The notes under the pieces were generated by a model that was not told the origin of the DNA, did no database searches, and saw nothing but the letters and a program-made list of their open reading frames with translations. Of a stretch of DNA of 64,000 nt, positions 31,910 through 43,522 are shown piece after piece. The translations under genes were made by a program, and so were the position numbers. Source of the stretch: Salvia splendens (lineage: Eukaryota; Streptophyta; Magnoliopsida; Lamiales; Lamiaceae); the NCBI RefSeq assembly GCF_004379255.2, contig NC_056049.1, forward strand, positions 4,712,001 to 4,776,000. The letters run 5' to 3'. Every line of letters starts with the position of its first letter. The stretch's first letter is position 1.

Positions 31910-34553
31910 CTACTGCAACAAAGGCCTCTTAACAACAGGAATTAAAGTAAGATCACATTTCCTCTTCCCCGACAAACCAGATGACTCCTTCATATCCAAA
32001 TCTTCTGGTTTAATCCCATGAGGCAGAATCCAATCAAAATGGTAGAGAAGCATCGCCATTTGAATCTCTATATTCGCAATCCCAAACCCTATTGCAGGGC
32101 AAATCCTCCTTCCACCTCCAAAAGGAATGTATTGGAACGTATTATTCGCCTTGAAATCGATTTGTTTTTCAAGAAACCTCTCCGGTTTAAAGCTCTCTGG
32201 ATCCTCCCATTGGTTGGGGTCTCTTCCGATTGCCCAAGCATTAACTAGTACCCATGTTTTAGCCGGAATTTGGTATCTGTCGATCACGCAGTGCTCTCTG
32301 CTTTCTCGGGGAAGCAAGAGAGGGACGGGTGGGTGCAACCGGAGAGTCTCTTTGATGACTAGTTTGAGGTATTTTAGCTCATGAAAGTGGCTTTCGTCTA
32401 CTTGGTTTTTGCCATCGAAGACGCTTCTCACCTCGTCTTGCGCTTTCTTGAGAACCCTAGGGTTCTTGAGCATCTCTGCCATTGCCCAGTCTGTAGCTGT
32501 GGTTGATGACTCAACTCCAGCGCCATCCTGTTAATTTATATAAAAAAATGGGTTTATTGAAAATTAGGATTTACTGCACATTAAAGTTTATTTCATTTTT
32601 AAAGTACAACCAAATTGCTCGAAAGATCATAAAGATTAATGCATTCGCAACTCAAAAAAATTTAGCCAAAAAAACTACTCCATCAAATTTGAATTTGTGA
32701 CTAAAATTTATGATAGTGTCACACTAGCAGCCGAGAATTTATACGTGGATGTTTCTGATGACGAGCTAAACAATGTGGTCTATCCATTAATAAAAAACAT
32801 TGTTTGCTAGAAAAAAGTCAACCATATTTTAAAATTTACGAGGTTGATCATAATTCGACCAAACTTCGTAGTTTTTTTTGTGTAACATGGCCTTTAAAAA
32901 AAGTGAAAGCTAGGTCATAAAGCTAAATCTCATGTCATAAATAAACCTATTCACACACTATAATACCATGTTCTCATTCACAATCTAAGCTACATAAAAT
33001 TTCGTTTATTGCATAGGTACGATTCTGTTAAGGATAGTCCTCCTTAACGTTGGAATTCCACATAATCAAGAAACCGAAGCCGTGGTCGTCGAGCACCCAC
33101 GTGGTTTGGGTCGGCGAAGACGTCCGACAGAGGGGGTGCTGGGCGCGAGAGAGGTTCTCGTCGGCAGCGATAGATAATTAGAGTTTGGTGATTCAAGCCA
33201 AGTTAGGCGAAATACTGATTTCATTAATTGGTTGAATGAATATTATGGAAGACTCCACACATATTATAAATATGTGTGGATACAAAAAAGATATGCTAAA
33301 TCCCTATAATATCTAAACAAAATAATAATAGTAGGTGGCGTTCGGTTGTCCATGACTAATATCATGAGACTATCCATCTAGGATTAAGTTGTGGGATTAT
33401 TTTAGTTGGAGGGGGGAGGCTATGACTAATTATCATGAGACTAACCGTCTAGGATTAAGTTGAAGGCTTCAATCTTATGAACCAAACATGATACATATTT
33501 AATCATGAGATTTAATCTTGGCAACCGAACACCCCCATAGAAGACTAATATATGCAAATCCTTAATATATCTAAACTAAATAAATGAAGGTTCTTATCAT
33601 ATTCTTAAATGATGGAAACAGCATACCATTAAAACAGACTTGATATTGTCAGTTGTCAACGGAATTTGGAGCGATCCATCGCCTTGTAACCTAAGAAGAA
33701 CATCAAGCAGATTACCATCACCATCACCATCACCATCACCTTCATCATTTCCCCTGGCATTTCTCCTCTCTTCAATAATGCTCTCCAATATCTTATCCAA
33801 TAGCTCATGATGCCTCTCAATCTTCCTCCTCATCCCGCTGAAAACCCTCAGCAATCTCCACGACGGATAAACATCAACAACATTGAAGCAAGTCACAAAC
33901 TCCTGAGCCTCTTTGATGATCGAATTCAATTCAAAAACTTCCCCATCGCTCTTCTTCCCAAACGCAGCCTTAACCATGATGTTCAAATTCGCGGCGGCGA
34001 CCTTTTCCGTCAAATTGATTGCTTCTCCGGCGCGCATAGCCACCGATTTGCAGAGATTCGACACTTCCTCCTTTCGGATCGGCCGGAACGACCCCACGCG
34101 CTTGGCGGTGAAGAGCTGCAGCGAGCAGATCTTGCGCAGCTGTCGCCAGTAGTCGTCGTATGGGGCGAAGGCGATGTCGGTGTTTCCGTAGCAGTTGATC
34201 TCCGGGGCGAGGAGGGACGGCCGGGAGGAGAAGACGGCGTCGTTTGCTTTTAGGAAGTGTTCGGCGGTTTCGGGTGTGGAGACTACTAGGGCGGAGATTT
34301 CGCCGAGTTTTAGGTGCATTAAGGGTCCGTGTTTGGTGGCTAGGTTAGCTAGGACGTGGTGGGGCGGGGCCGAGCCGGAGAGGAGATGCAAGTTGCCTAT
34401 AAAAGGCAACTTGCGGGGGCCCGGCGGAAGATTCTTATTAGAATATTTAGTTGTTTTGAAAAGCGCGAATATGAATATGAATATGAATATGAATATGAAT
34501 ACGAACACGAAAGTGGAAGTAAGGAACAGAATAAAGGAGAAGTCGAAATCCAT
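31910..34553 (-). CDS. Cytochrome P450, CYP71-type monooxygenase (514 aa)
   Basis: Two exons on the minus strand, 34553-33627 (309 codons) and 32527-31910 (205 codons plus stop), separated by a phase-0 intron of 1,099 bp at the position conserved in the CYP71 family. Order of motifs: a Phe/Ile-only membrane anchor (residues 10-32), proline hinge LPPGPRKLP (42-50), WRQLRK helix C (136-141), oxygen-binding AGVESSTT (312-319), ExxR (KETLRLHPP, Glu369/Arg372), PERF (424-427) and the heme loop PFGGGRRICPAIGFG with Cys452. It is ER-bound and needs P450 reductase. The last glycine of FxxGxRxCxG is Ala454, a change some CYP71 enzymes have. Sequence style is that of CYP71D/BE oxidases of terpenoids or other specialised metabolites; substrate unknown. 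Two coding microsatellites vary the anchor and a GDGDGDGDG loop (272-280). Confidence 0.9.
33334..33536. mobile_element. MITE-like insert in the P450 intron (about 200 bp)
   Basis: Inverted ends GGCGTTCGGTTGTCC and GGCAACCGAACACCCCC (GTTCGGTT core) suggest a PIF/Harbinger (Tourist-like) MITE. Two inner copies of ATCATGAGACTA are present. The target duplication is not clean. Confidence 0.55.
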
Positions 34554-34645
34554 GAGGTAGGGCGGACTACAAACTTAAGAAGAGATTTATATTTTTTGAA
34601 ATTGGAATTGATGAGATAGTGTAATTTGATTATTTGTGAATGATG

Positions 34646-34654
34646 TATTTATAG
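34646..34654 (-). promoter_or_regulatory. TATA box of the P450 gene
   Basis: CTATAAATA on the minus strand about 95 bp before the start codon at 34553. Confidence 0.6.
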
Positions 34655-34899
34655 GGGATGGAACATATGTACGTTCTATAGTCTTTTGTGTGTCATTAAT
34701 AACTTTACTATTTTAATATATTAATTAATTATAATATTTTTTTGTTATTGCATAGTAATCAATCATGGTTAATTTTATAATAAGAAATCACAATTTAAAA
34801 ATCATATTCCATAGTTTTGAATTTTTTTGAATTTCGGTTGATTATTAAAAAAATATGCATATGATGTTTTCAAATTTTAATTTTTGTTATAAATGTCAA

Positions 34900-35540
34900 T
34901 CTTAATATAAATGTTCGAGTTTTGGGCTAGCCTAGTGGGCTAATCAGACTACTAGCAATAAAATTGCATAGATCAATTCAAAACATAATAATAAAAACTA
35001 GTTTTAATTACACAATGTAAAATATGTTTTCAATTATGGTAATTTTATTATATATACTTAAACTCAAAAACAATTAAATATGAAATGGTAATTTAAGATT
35101 TGCTTAAATAAATAAAACATAAACATATTTCAAGAAAGTTGAAAGTATGTTTCAGAATTTAAATTAACTACTCATAATTCATATATCTATTTTCATATTT
35201 ATAGAATCTAACACACACACACATATATATATATTAAATATAAAGTAGTAAGTTAACTTTTGTAATACTTATTTATATTATAAAAACAGAAGAATAGACA
35301 ATATTTACATATGAGTCCAATCTACTGGCAAGCCTATGGGATCCTCAGTAAGCCCTATTCAGGTGGCAAGTTAATCAAGTTGTAATTTTATCAGTTTAGA
35401 ATTATTAGTTTTAATCATCAATATTTAGTTAGCTATACAAGTTAACTCATAAATTATTAGTTTTAATCATCAATATTTAGTTAGCTATACAAGTTAACTC
35501 ATAAATTTTGTACTGCACTGATATCATTATCTATAAACTA
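34900..35540. repeat. Decayed hAT MITE with a 52-bp tandem duplication
   Basis: Order and wording (GTTCGAGTTTTGGGCTAGC..., then an AT-rich middle, then CTGCACTGATATCATT) follow the hAT MITE at 30370-31094 with heavy divergence. 35401-35452 and 35453-35504 are a perfect or near-perfect direct duplication (ATTATTAGTTTTAATCATCA...). Confidence 0.55.
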
Positions 35541-37254
35541 CGTGTCTTCATGACTACATCTATTAGCTATTGATTAGGGATAAACATAAATTTGGCATTT
35601 AAAATTGATGTCTGATTATGGCGCAGTTCCAAAATTTGGCATTGGAAAGTTGCCTATACTCGACTAGAAACCATTTCAATTAGGTTAGATAAAAAATTTG
35701 GCGTTTATGTTTGTTTAATTTCATATGGTCATAACGTGCACACCTTTGATAAGCACGTGCAATTGGGTCAGCCGAGCAATGCCTGACCAGCCGCCAGCAG
35801 CGTGCGGTGCGTGCTAGGGCACGGTTTTGGGCCTTGCCCAGCAGCACCAACAACAGCCGACTGTCAACCCACAATTTTCAGGTTAAGGCAATAGTTAGAG
35901 GCAAATTATTTGGATATCTTTTTCATGTTTTTTCGACAACATAAGTGTTGCTAGATATGTTAATTTTAATTGTTATTTTGGTGATTATCTAATAATTTGG
36001 TAGGTATATATCATGTGATGTTTGTTATTAGCTTATTGATTTACTTTTATTTTCGATTATTTGAACGTTTCTTTCCATTATAACATTGATTTGGTATTTT
36101 TTTTTTTCATTAACAAACATTGATTAATTTGTGGGCTAGCTGATGCTAGCAATTCTAATATTGATTATAGATTTAAATTTTTGTCATTACCAAACATTAC
36201 TAATTTGTGCGCTGATACTAGGCCTAGCTATTGTGAATTATTTATGCACTTTTTTTCGTAGTGATAAATGTACATAATAATTAAGATTGAAAAACTAATT
36301 AATTGATAATAATAATAATAAATAAAATATTAAAATCAACTACTCTCCAAATCCTAGAATTCTAATCTACATATGCAAATAAATTATGTATAAAAAACAA
36401 TGGAAAACATAGTTGTCTTGCTTTGTTTGATCGATGACATAGCTCCGTGATGGTATATGGATGTACTGGTGACTCAAAATATGAGTTATGACTTGTGCGG
36501 AATGGCAGTATCTCCCAACACGAACCTTAGATGGCCTTCTACAATTGGAAAGAGATCGGGATTCAAAAAATCCCACTTTTCTAGCGATTCTAGTGGACTG
36601 TTAGATTGGTATAAGGTGAATTCTCTCGGAACAATTATAGCGGACCGATGAGTTGGCAGTGTTGCGAAGCTAGTGGTTTGTTGTCTTGGTTTTGGACTCG
36701 AAGCAATTCTTGATTCTAAGGATGGTTCCAACGGGCTGCCGAGTTGGTCGTGTGCGAACTTGATTGACCGCCAACTTTGTAAAGGTCATAGTTCCGACTC
36801 CAAATTAGTAGTATGTACTTCCAATCTTGACGTTTTAGGAAGTCCTTTTATTTATAAAGACCAAAATTAAATGATCATTTGATAGAAATAAAATCATGCA
36901 ATATTCAATTAAATTAAATCAATATAATACATGCAAAAATCGCGCGGAAAAACACAATATAATTCTATCTTACACACAATATTAGTATATTCATTCACAT
37001 TTATTACACAATTTTAAGATGTACGATAACTACCTTAATTTTAATAGACAATTATACCCATTCACATTAAAATAACTAAAAAAAATTAATCAATTGGCAA
37101 ATAACATGAATGGTGCCATTTGATTAAAAAAAATCTAAAGCATATAACATTGATTCTTAGTTCTTATTGCATTATGAAAATATGGAATAATTTTAAACCT
37201 TACATAACTATCTTAATTTTAATGAAATATCAGTACCCTTTTTAGTATTATGAT
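35541..37254. other. Intergenic DNA without recognised gene
   Basis: A GC-rich patch at 35740-35860 and an open stretch at 36457-36651 were examined. Neither shows a known family, conserved motif or intron structure. The rest is AT-rich. Confidence 0.35.
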
Positions 37255-37378
37255 TTGAGGTATTATTTTTTAAATACATCAATATATAAAACATGTATAT
37301 ATATGGTAGATGCCATCACTAAAATTCACTTTCCTCGAGTTTTTAGATGTTTAAGACAAGAGCAAACCTTCAAACATA

Positions 37379-37645
37379 CTCCCTCCATTCCCTCATAGTT
37401 GAGGCAAAACTTTTCGACACGAAATTTAAGAAATAGATGTTGAGTATGTTAAATAAATAGATAAAAAAAAGTAAGAGAGAGAAAAAAGTAGAGAGAATAA
37501 AATAGAAAGTGAATAAAGTTAAAAAGAATAAAGTAAGAGAGTAAAGTAATAAAGAGAAAAAAGTAACTATATATAAAAATGACTCAACTATGAGGAAACT
37601 TCTCGAAATAGAAAAATGATTCAACTATAAGGGAATAGATGGAGT
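37379..37645. mobile_element. Stowaway MITE (267 bp)
   Basis: Left CTCCCTCCATTCCCTCATAG, right inverse with TGGAG end, TA at 37377-37378 and 37646-37647. The duplicate at about 30030 lacks it. Same family as 27067-27316. Confidence 0.85.
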
Positions 37646-37781
37646 ATTTTAGTTCATTTATTGTACCGTAGTAGTTAGTATCCATAGTATTATATTCAAT
37701 TGTTATACATGTAAAGTCACACACATATATAGTGTATAACAAAATACATATTTTAACTATCAAAATAATCGCAAGTTAGTA

Positions 37782-37960
37782 CTCCCTCCGTCCCGCACTA
37801 CTCGCACCTTTCCTTTTGGGCATGGAGATTAAGGAATGAATGATAGACAAAGTCAACAATTACGGCTGTAGGTATAAATTGTTACTAAAAATGGAAAGAG
37901 TGCAAATAACTTGGGACGCCCAGAAAGGAAATAAGTGCAAGTAGTGCAGGACGGAGGGAG
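37782..37960. mobile_element. Stowaway MITE (179 bp) with empty site in the duplicate
   Basis: CTCCCTCCGTCCCGCACTAC left, inverse GTGCAGGACGGAGGGAG right, TA duplicated at 37780-37781 and 37961-37962. The duplicate at 30138 reads straight through with a single TA. The fragments at about 20933-21067 and 44745-44877 belong to the same family. Confidence 0.92.
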
Positions 37961-38214
37961 TATAATTCTAAGTCATCCATTGGGCCATAATGTATTGGGC
38001 CCGCATTATACTAAACAATTGGGCCAACCAGGATACAGTTTTATACTAGTAGTATTTAATTTTTCGAAGTCCATTAAGTCTCATTTGAAGTGGGCCTTCC
38101 TTGATTGTGATAATAACTAAAATGTACCGTTGATAAAAAAATAAAATCTTACTAACACTTGCGGGTATTCTTTTATCTTTTTTTTCTTATGGATTATGTA
38201 TATAAATAAATATG

Positions 38215-38235
38215 ATATATATATATATATATATA
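38215..38235. repeat. (TA)n tract before element H
   Basis: TA run at the left border of element H. Confidence 0.85.
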
Positions 38236-38622
38236 GAGGTGTGATCAAATACAAACTCTCTATAATACAAACTGATGTCAGCGGAGTGTACAAATTTTGT
38301 CAACGGGGGCTGATGTCAACAGGGGCTGATGTCAACGGAGTATACAAATTCTGTCAACGGGGGCTGATGTCAACGGAGTGTACAAATTCTGTCAACGGGG
38401 GCTGATGTCAACAAGGTGTACAAATTATGTCAATGGAGTGTACAAATTATGTCAATGGAGTGTACAAATTCTGATTGTTCGATGTCAACGGAGTGTACAT
38501 ATTTGTAGGAAATGTTGACATTAGAAAAATCTCTTATATTAACCGTTGATTAATTGTATTAAGTGAGTAGGATTAAAGTTTGTATAGTCTGTATTATAGA
38601 GGGTTTGTAGTTTATCACACCC
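38236..38622. mobile_element. Small (TA)n-bounded TIR element H (387 bp)
   Basis: Left end GTGTGATCAAATACAAACTC and its inverse at the right (GTTTGTAGTTTATCACACCC), inserted between TA runs. Inside, GTGTACAAATT and CAACGGGGGCTGATGTCAAC repeat several times at 20-60 bp spacing. Non-coding; terminus style resembles element E. Confidence 0.75.
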
Positions 38623-38645
38623 ATATATATATATATATATATATA
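38623..38645. repeat. (TA)n tract between elements H and C
   Basis: One TA run serves as the border of both elements. Confidence 0.85.
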
Positions 38646-39445
38646 GTAGTGATATAGAGCAAGTGCCCATTAACTACATAACTAGAGAACAAATCACAGC
38701 CACAAGATCAAGAAAATCAATGGCTAGTATTAATACATGTAATTTTCTAATTTAAAGGAGAAATTATTTCTCTCTATCACAAATGTACTTCACAAGGCGG
38801 GGGTATAATGGTCATTGACAGCCAAAATTAGGTTACGTCATTGCAAATTCAATTAATTTGAAAGAAACCGCGTTCGCATCTTCTCCTCTTTTCCTCTTCC
38901 CTCTTCTGCGAAATTAAACCGCGATTCAACTCGCCGTCGCCTTCGCCATAGCCGTCTGTCGTCGCTCTCTTCGGGCTGAACGTCAGCTTGGAATTCGAGA
39001 TGCAGCTCCAATTGGCCTTTCCTTCGATTTTGTTCCCGTAATTTTAACCATTTAGAACAGCCCGATCAACCAATAGTCGCCATTCAATTTCTCTATAATT
39101 TTCCTTTCGATTAAAATGAAATGGAGACTGTGTTGTAAGGTGCGATCCAGAGAGAAAAACTGGGAAAGTCGTCGCACAGTGGAGGGAGACGACTTTTGTT
39201 TGTGTGTTTAGTGTTTATTACTGATTATTTAAATTTTGTAATTGTAATTTCCTTCTCTCCTCTAATTTGAATTATCAATTTGGATTTTATTATTTCTACA
39301 TGTCTGGTCAAATCTTCATAATATGTTGACCCTTGTCCTGACTGTCTAGTGTTAACTGTGTGAGTATAGATGTATTTTGATTGGAACAATTGGGTTATAT
39401 ATATATTTCTCCAGTTCTAGTAGTAATTCATGCGGATTTCATATT

Positions 39446-40425
39446 TCTAAATACACATCACTCTAAGCATATAATTACTTTACTAATGTTAACAAAATAC
39501 ATTACTATAAGAAAATATCACAGAGACTTCACTCTAGCCTTTGAACACATCACTCTAGGCATTTACTTACTTCACTGATGTTAACAAAATACATCACTAT
39601 ACGAAAATAACACAGAGAATTCAGTCTAGCATTGGAGCACATCACTCTAGGCATTTACTTACTTCACTAATGTTAACAAAATACATCACTATAAGAAAAT
39701 AACACAGAGAATTCACTCTAGCATTGGAACACATCACTCTAAGCATGTACTTACTTCACTGATGTTGACAAAATACATCACTATACGAAAATAACACAGA
39801 AACTTCACTCTAACATTGGAACACATCACTCTAAGCATGTACTTACTTCACTAATGTTAACAAAATACATCACTATAAAAAATAACACAGAGAATTCACT
39901 CTAGCATTGGAACACATCACTCTAAGCATGTACTTACTTCACTGATGTTAACAAAATACATCACTATACGGAAATAACACGGAGACTTCACTCGAGCATT
40001 GGAACACATCACTCTAAGCATGTACTTACTTCACTGATGTTAACAAAATACATCACTATACAAAAATAACACAGAGAGTTCACTCTAGCATTGGAACACA
40101 TCACTCTAAGCATGTCTTACTTCACTGATGTTAACAAATACATCACTATACGAAAATAACACAGAGACTTCACTCTAGCATTGAGACACATCACTCTAAG
40201 CATGTACTTACTTCACTGATGTTAACAAAATACATCACTATACGAAAATATCACAGAAACATCACTTTAACCATGGAATACATCACTCTAACATGCTTAA
40301 AGTGATGTGTTCCAAGGTTATAGTGAAGTGTCTGTGATATTTTCTTATAGTGATCTATTTTGTTCACATCAGTGAAGTAAAAACATGCTTAGAGTGATGT
40401 GTTCTAAGGTTAGAGTGATGTTTCT
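39446..40425. repeat. Satellite array of element C (92-bp unit) with inverted end
   Basis: About nine units of 92 bp, each holding four TCACT words roughly 23 bp apart (TTCACTCTAGC, CATCACTCTAAGC, TTCACTGATG, CATCACTATA). From 40290 the same sequence continues in reverse orientation, so 40160-40425 could fold back. It is a diverged relative of the 44-bp arrays in elements A, B and F. Confidence 0.88.
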
Positions 40426-40601
40426 TTTTCAAATTTTATATTCCTCAATTAATATATTTTATTTTTCAAATTTTGCTTGTGGATGTATTTAAACACGAAA
40501 TTGCATTGACCATCACTCTATCTGATTTTTTAAATCAAATTTTGAATACTATTTATCCAATAAAATAGTAGTAGAAATTACTAATTAATGAATATGAAAA
40601 C

Positions 40602-41349
40602 AGGAATTGCCTCAGAGAATAAAGAAAGTGATGGAGAAATGGGGACCTAATGGCAGTGAAGCATCAGAGACGGAGTTCAAAGAGCAAATGGCTAAAATCA
40701 TGAAAGACATCGTCAATTTTCACGGCGAAATGGTTCTGTTAACGAACTACATCAACATCAACTACACAAGTATATAAATATAAATACATTCAATCCAAAT
40801 CCCCAATTCTTCATCACAATTTCAATTTTTAAAAAAAATTGCGCAGGGCTGGCGAAGATCCTGAAGAAGTACGACAAGAGAACCGGCGGAGTTCTGCGGC
40901 TACCGTTCATCCAGAAAGTGCTGCAGCAGCCGCTCTTCACGACGGACTTGATCTCGAAGCTTGTGAAGGAGTGCGAGAGCACCATCGAGTCAGCGTCCCC
41001 GCAGTGGGAGAGGGAGGAGGAGGTGGTGGCGGTGCCGGGGGATGGAATATTCCGGAACACAGTGGCGGCTCTAATGAGGATGCAGGAGAATATTGAGAAT
41101 TTGCTAGTTGTTGTAGCAGCTCAGCAAGGGTTTGGCGATGACGATGAGGTGGGGAATTCCACTGCATCGGCGGCGAGTCGAGCGGTTCCGGCTCCGAGGC
41201 GGGCGATCGGCGGGGGGAAGCGGAGGAGAGGGGCTATAGTGGGGAGGCAGCCGTGTGAGGCAGGCCGGAGGAGGATGTCGCTGGACAGGAGGTGCAAGCT
41301 GCTCCGCCATCTCTTTCGTGAGAGAAGGAGAGAGTGTGTTTGTGTGTGA
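40602..41349 (+). pseudogene. SPX-domain gene fragment (captured)
   Basis: Exon 40602-40770 gives LPQRIKKVMEKWGPN and [20 protein letters not shown], and after a short intron (to about 40846) [40 protein letters not shown] and [16 protein letters not shown] follow. The [11 protein letters not shown] lysine motif binds inositol pyrophosphates in SPX1/2-type phosphate sensors. The N-terminal start (MKFGK...) is missing, and the end runs into an arginine-rich tail, so it is a partial copy. The second part keeps an open frame (40918-41349), so a shortened product cannot be excluded. It sits at the right end of element C in element orientation. Confidence 0.8.
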
Positions 41350-41528
41350 GCTTGAATGGCGTGTGTATGTGAAAATATGAGGACAAAGTTAATTTCCTAA
41401 AATACCACTATGCAATTTTTACTAACTAAAAATATTTACTTATTTTGGTCATTAGATTAAGATAATGTGTGGCTGAGATTTGTTCTCTAGTTATACACTT
41501 AATATTAATTATACTTTGATCATCTCCC

Positions 41529-41547
41529 TATATATATATATATATAT
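41529..41547. repeat. (TA)n tract after element C
   Basis: TA run at the right border of element C. Confidence 0.85.
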
Positions 41548-42019
41548 TATATACAGCATGACTGTAATTTAAATTTATTTTCATATTGATCTATTTGAGT
41601 GAATATATAACCGTTTATATGCACTAAAAAAGATAGAAAAATTACATTATAGTCAATACGTTTTTTAATTTATGTTGTAAAATTTGTAGTTATATACATA
41701 CACATATTTTTAGTTATAAAAAAGAAAGAAAATCATACACATAAAATAATAGTACTAACAAAATGTTGTAAGATTGTATTTTTATTGCGGTTGATATGGG
41801 ATATTATTATTATAGTATGCGCATATATAAATATGAAATATATATAGGAGCTGAAAATATATTGGTAATCCATATTTAGATTGCAATTTTTCATAAAAGT
41901 AGTATAATGAGTGTTTCCTAAATAATTGCATGTCTACTCTTTTAAATTCCTATTTGTCAATAAATAATTGGTTGGATACATCACCTCATGGTGCCATGGT
42001 GGTGTGGAAGGAGTACTGA

Positions 42020-42800
42020 ATATTTTCTCGTGTGGACGTATAAATCTTCTAATTATGTTGAATTTTATATTTAGGATTTTTTTTTCTGCATTTTACTCAG
42101 ATTTTTTTTCAAAATTCTAGTAGAAATGAGAAAAGAAATTGAAAAAAGTAAGTTCAAATATATATAAAAAATGAAATATCATATCAATTACCTAATACTA
42201 GAATATAACATCATTCATAAATATTCCGAAGGAGTATAAGGGCATTTTTGTTGCTTTTTTATGTTTGGGGAAGGGGTGTTGGTCTTGGTTTTGTAGCTTG
42301 CTTCTCATTTGTCTAACTCTTGGCTAGATATCCACTTTGTTTAGATATCGTTGTGTTAATGATCTTGTTGTTTGTTTTTTTAGATTGAATTTTGTTCTTT
42401 TAATATTTACCACCTTTTGTGGTTTGAGTTTTTTATCCAATAAAAAATGACCATCGACGATGTCTAGAGGTAACACATGTCATTTGTGCATACTCAATAA
42501 TTTATAAAGTATTAATACTCCTCCATCCCATGTTACTTGCACGTTTAATTTTAGGTCGTAAATTTTGGATTGAATTTTTAGTGTAATTAAATTAGAATTT
42601 GAAGTATAACGAGATATCACTTAATAAAGGAGCGCTTAACTTAATCTAACATATTAATTAAATACATTAATTCTAACTTCAACTAGAAATAGTGTAATTA
42701 GATTGTGACGAGCCGAAATGGAACAATACAAGTAACATGGGACGGAGGGAGTATATTTTATTCGGTATAAAAAAAAGGTCAATTTGTAGGATGGGACGAT
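42020..42800 (+). repeat. Older diverged copy of the protease-flank region
   Basis: 42025-42230 matches 31140-31400; 42105-42440 matches 20217-20560; 42470-42510 and 42755-42795 match 22185-22260. Large pieces are missing. It shows that this region was duplicated at least once before the young duplication. Confidence 0.65.
42518..42751. mobile_element. Stowaway MITE (234 bp)
   Basis: CTCCTCCATCCCATGTTACT left and its inverse AGTAACATGGGACGGAGGGAG in variant form right; TA at 42516-42517 and 42752-42753. Confidence 0.88.
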
Positions 42801-42801
42801 G

Positions 42802-43522
42802 TTTGATAAATGCATAGAGTTAGGTAATGCAAACAAAATTTTAGAAAAAGGCAAAATTTATGGCATTCTCTAAATAGAATGTCAATGGTTACAACTTATA
42901 ATGCGGAAATGGGTCAACTACAAATCTACAATTACTCAATACTCACCACCTACTTCACCACCGCATGTACACACATATCTCGATTCTTTAATATAGTAGT
43001 AGTACTATATTTTTATTAAAATATCATTATAACGATAAAGAAAATTAAATACCGGAAGTCTATTTATTTTTACAGATTTACTATAAAATCAAAACATAGA
43101 TTTAAACCAATTTACACATATTTAATTAAATTTTAAATGATAATCATAACTTAAAGCTAGAAAAGAATTGATCATTAAATCACCAAAAATTCACGAAGAA
43201 AATTTCATAATTGATGGGGCCATGGTCCTACACTCCTATATTGCTTTGTGTACATAAGTCAATGTCACACACTTTGGAAATATAAATAACATAAAAACAC
43301 ACACATGGATTTTGGAAGCAAGAAAACAATATCGATATTTTCAACGATGAAGAGTATGTATCTTTAAACAAATTAGCACACAAGATTCGGATGAAACACC
43401 AATGTATAATATGGCATCTATATTTTTCAAAAAATGCGAGGTATTTCAAAGTAAAATAGGAAGTAATTGGTATTGGTATAGTAATAAATGCGAATATTTT
43501 GAAATAAATACGTAATTGAATA
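42802..43522. other. AT-rich intergenic DNA
   Basis: No gene or element recognised. Confidence 0.4.

Larger units (their letters stand above)
37290..38110 (+). repeat. Segmental duplicate of 29926-30340 carrying two MITEs
   Basis: The same sequence as 29926-30340, interrupted at 37379-37645 and 37782-37960 by two Stowaway elements. Confidence 0.85.
38646..41528 (+). mobile_element. (TA)n-targeted TIR element C carrying an SPX gene piece (2.9 kb)
   Basis: The left terminus (38646-38760, with ATAACTAGAGAACAAATCAC) and right terminus (41464-41528, with TTTGTTCTCTAGTTATACAC) belong to the A/B/F family. Inside are a GC-rich piece of unknown origin (about 38870-39060), a 92-bp satellite array (39446-40290) with an inverted tail (40290-40425), and an SPX gene fragment with its intron (40602-41349). 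The TA run 41529-41547 closes it. No transposase. Confidence 0.78.

Noticed and set aside
35680..35874. GC-rich minus-strand frame (64 codons)
   Set aside because: No known family, arginine/alanine-rich composition from base content, no promoter signal.
36457..36870. Possible small genes in a balanced-composition stretch
   Set aside because: Two short frames without motif, homology or intron signs; could be an old element piece but nothing supports a gene.
41529..41547. Clean direct target duplication of fixed length for the (TA)n elements
   Set aside because: Flanks are pure TA on both sides, so the duplication length cannot be read; I therefore did not assign a superfamily.
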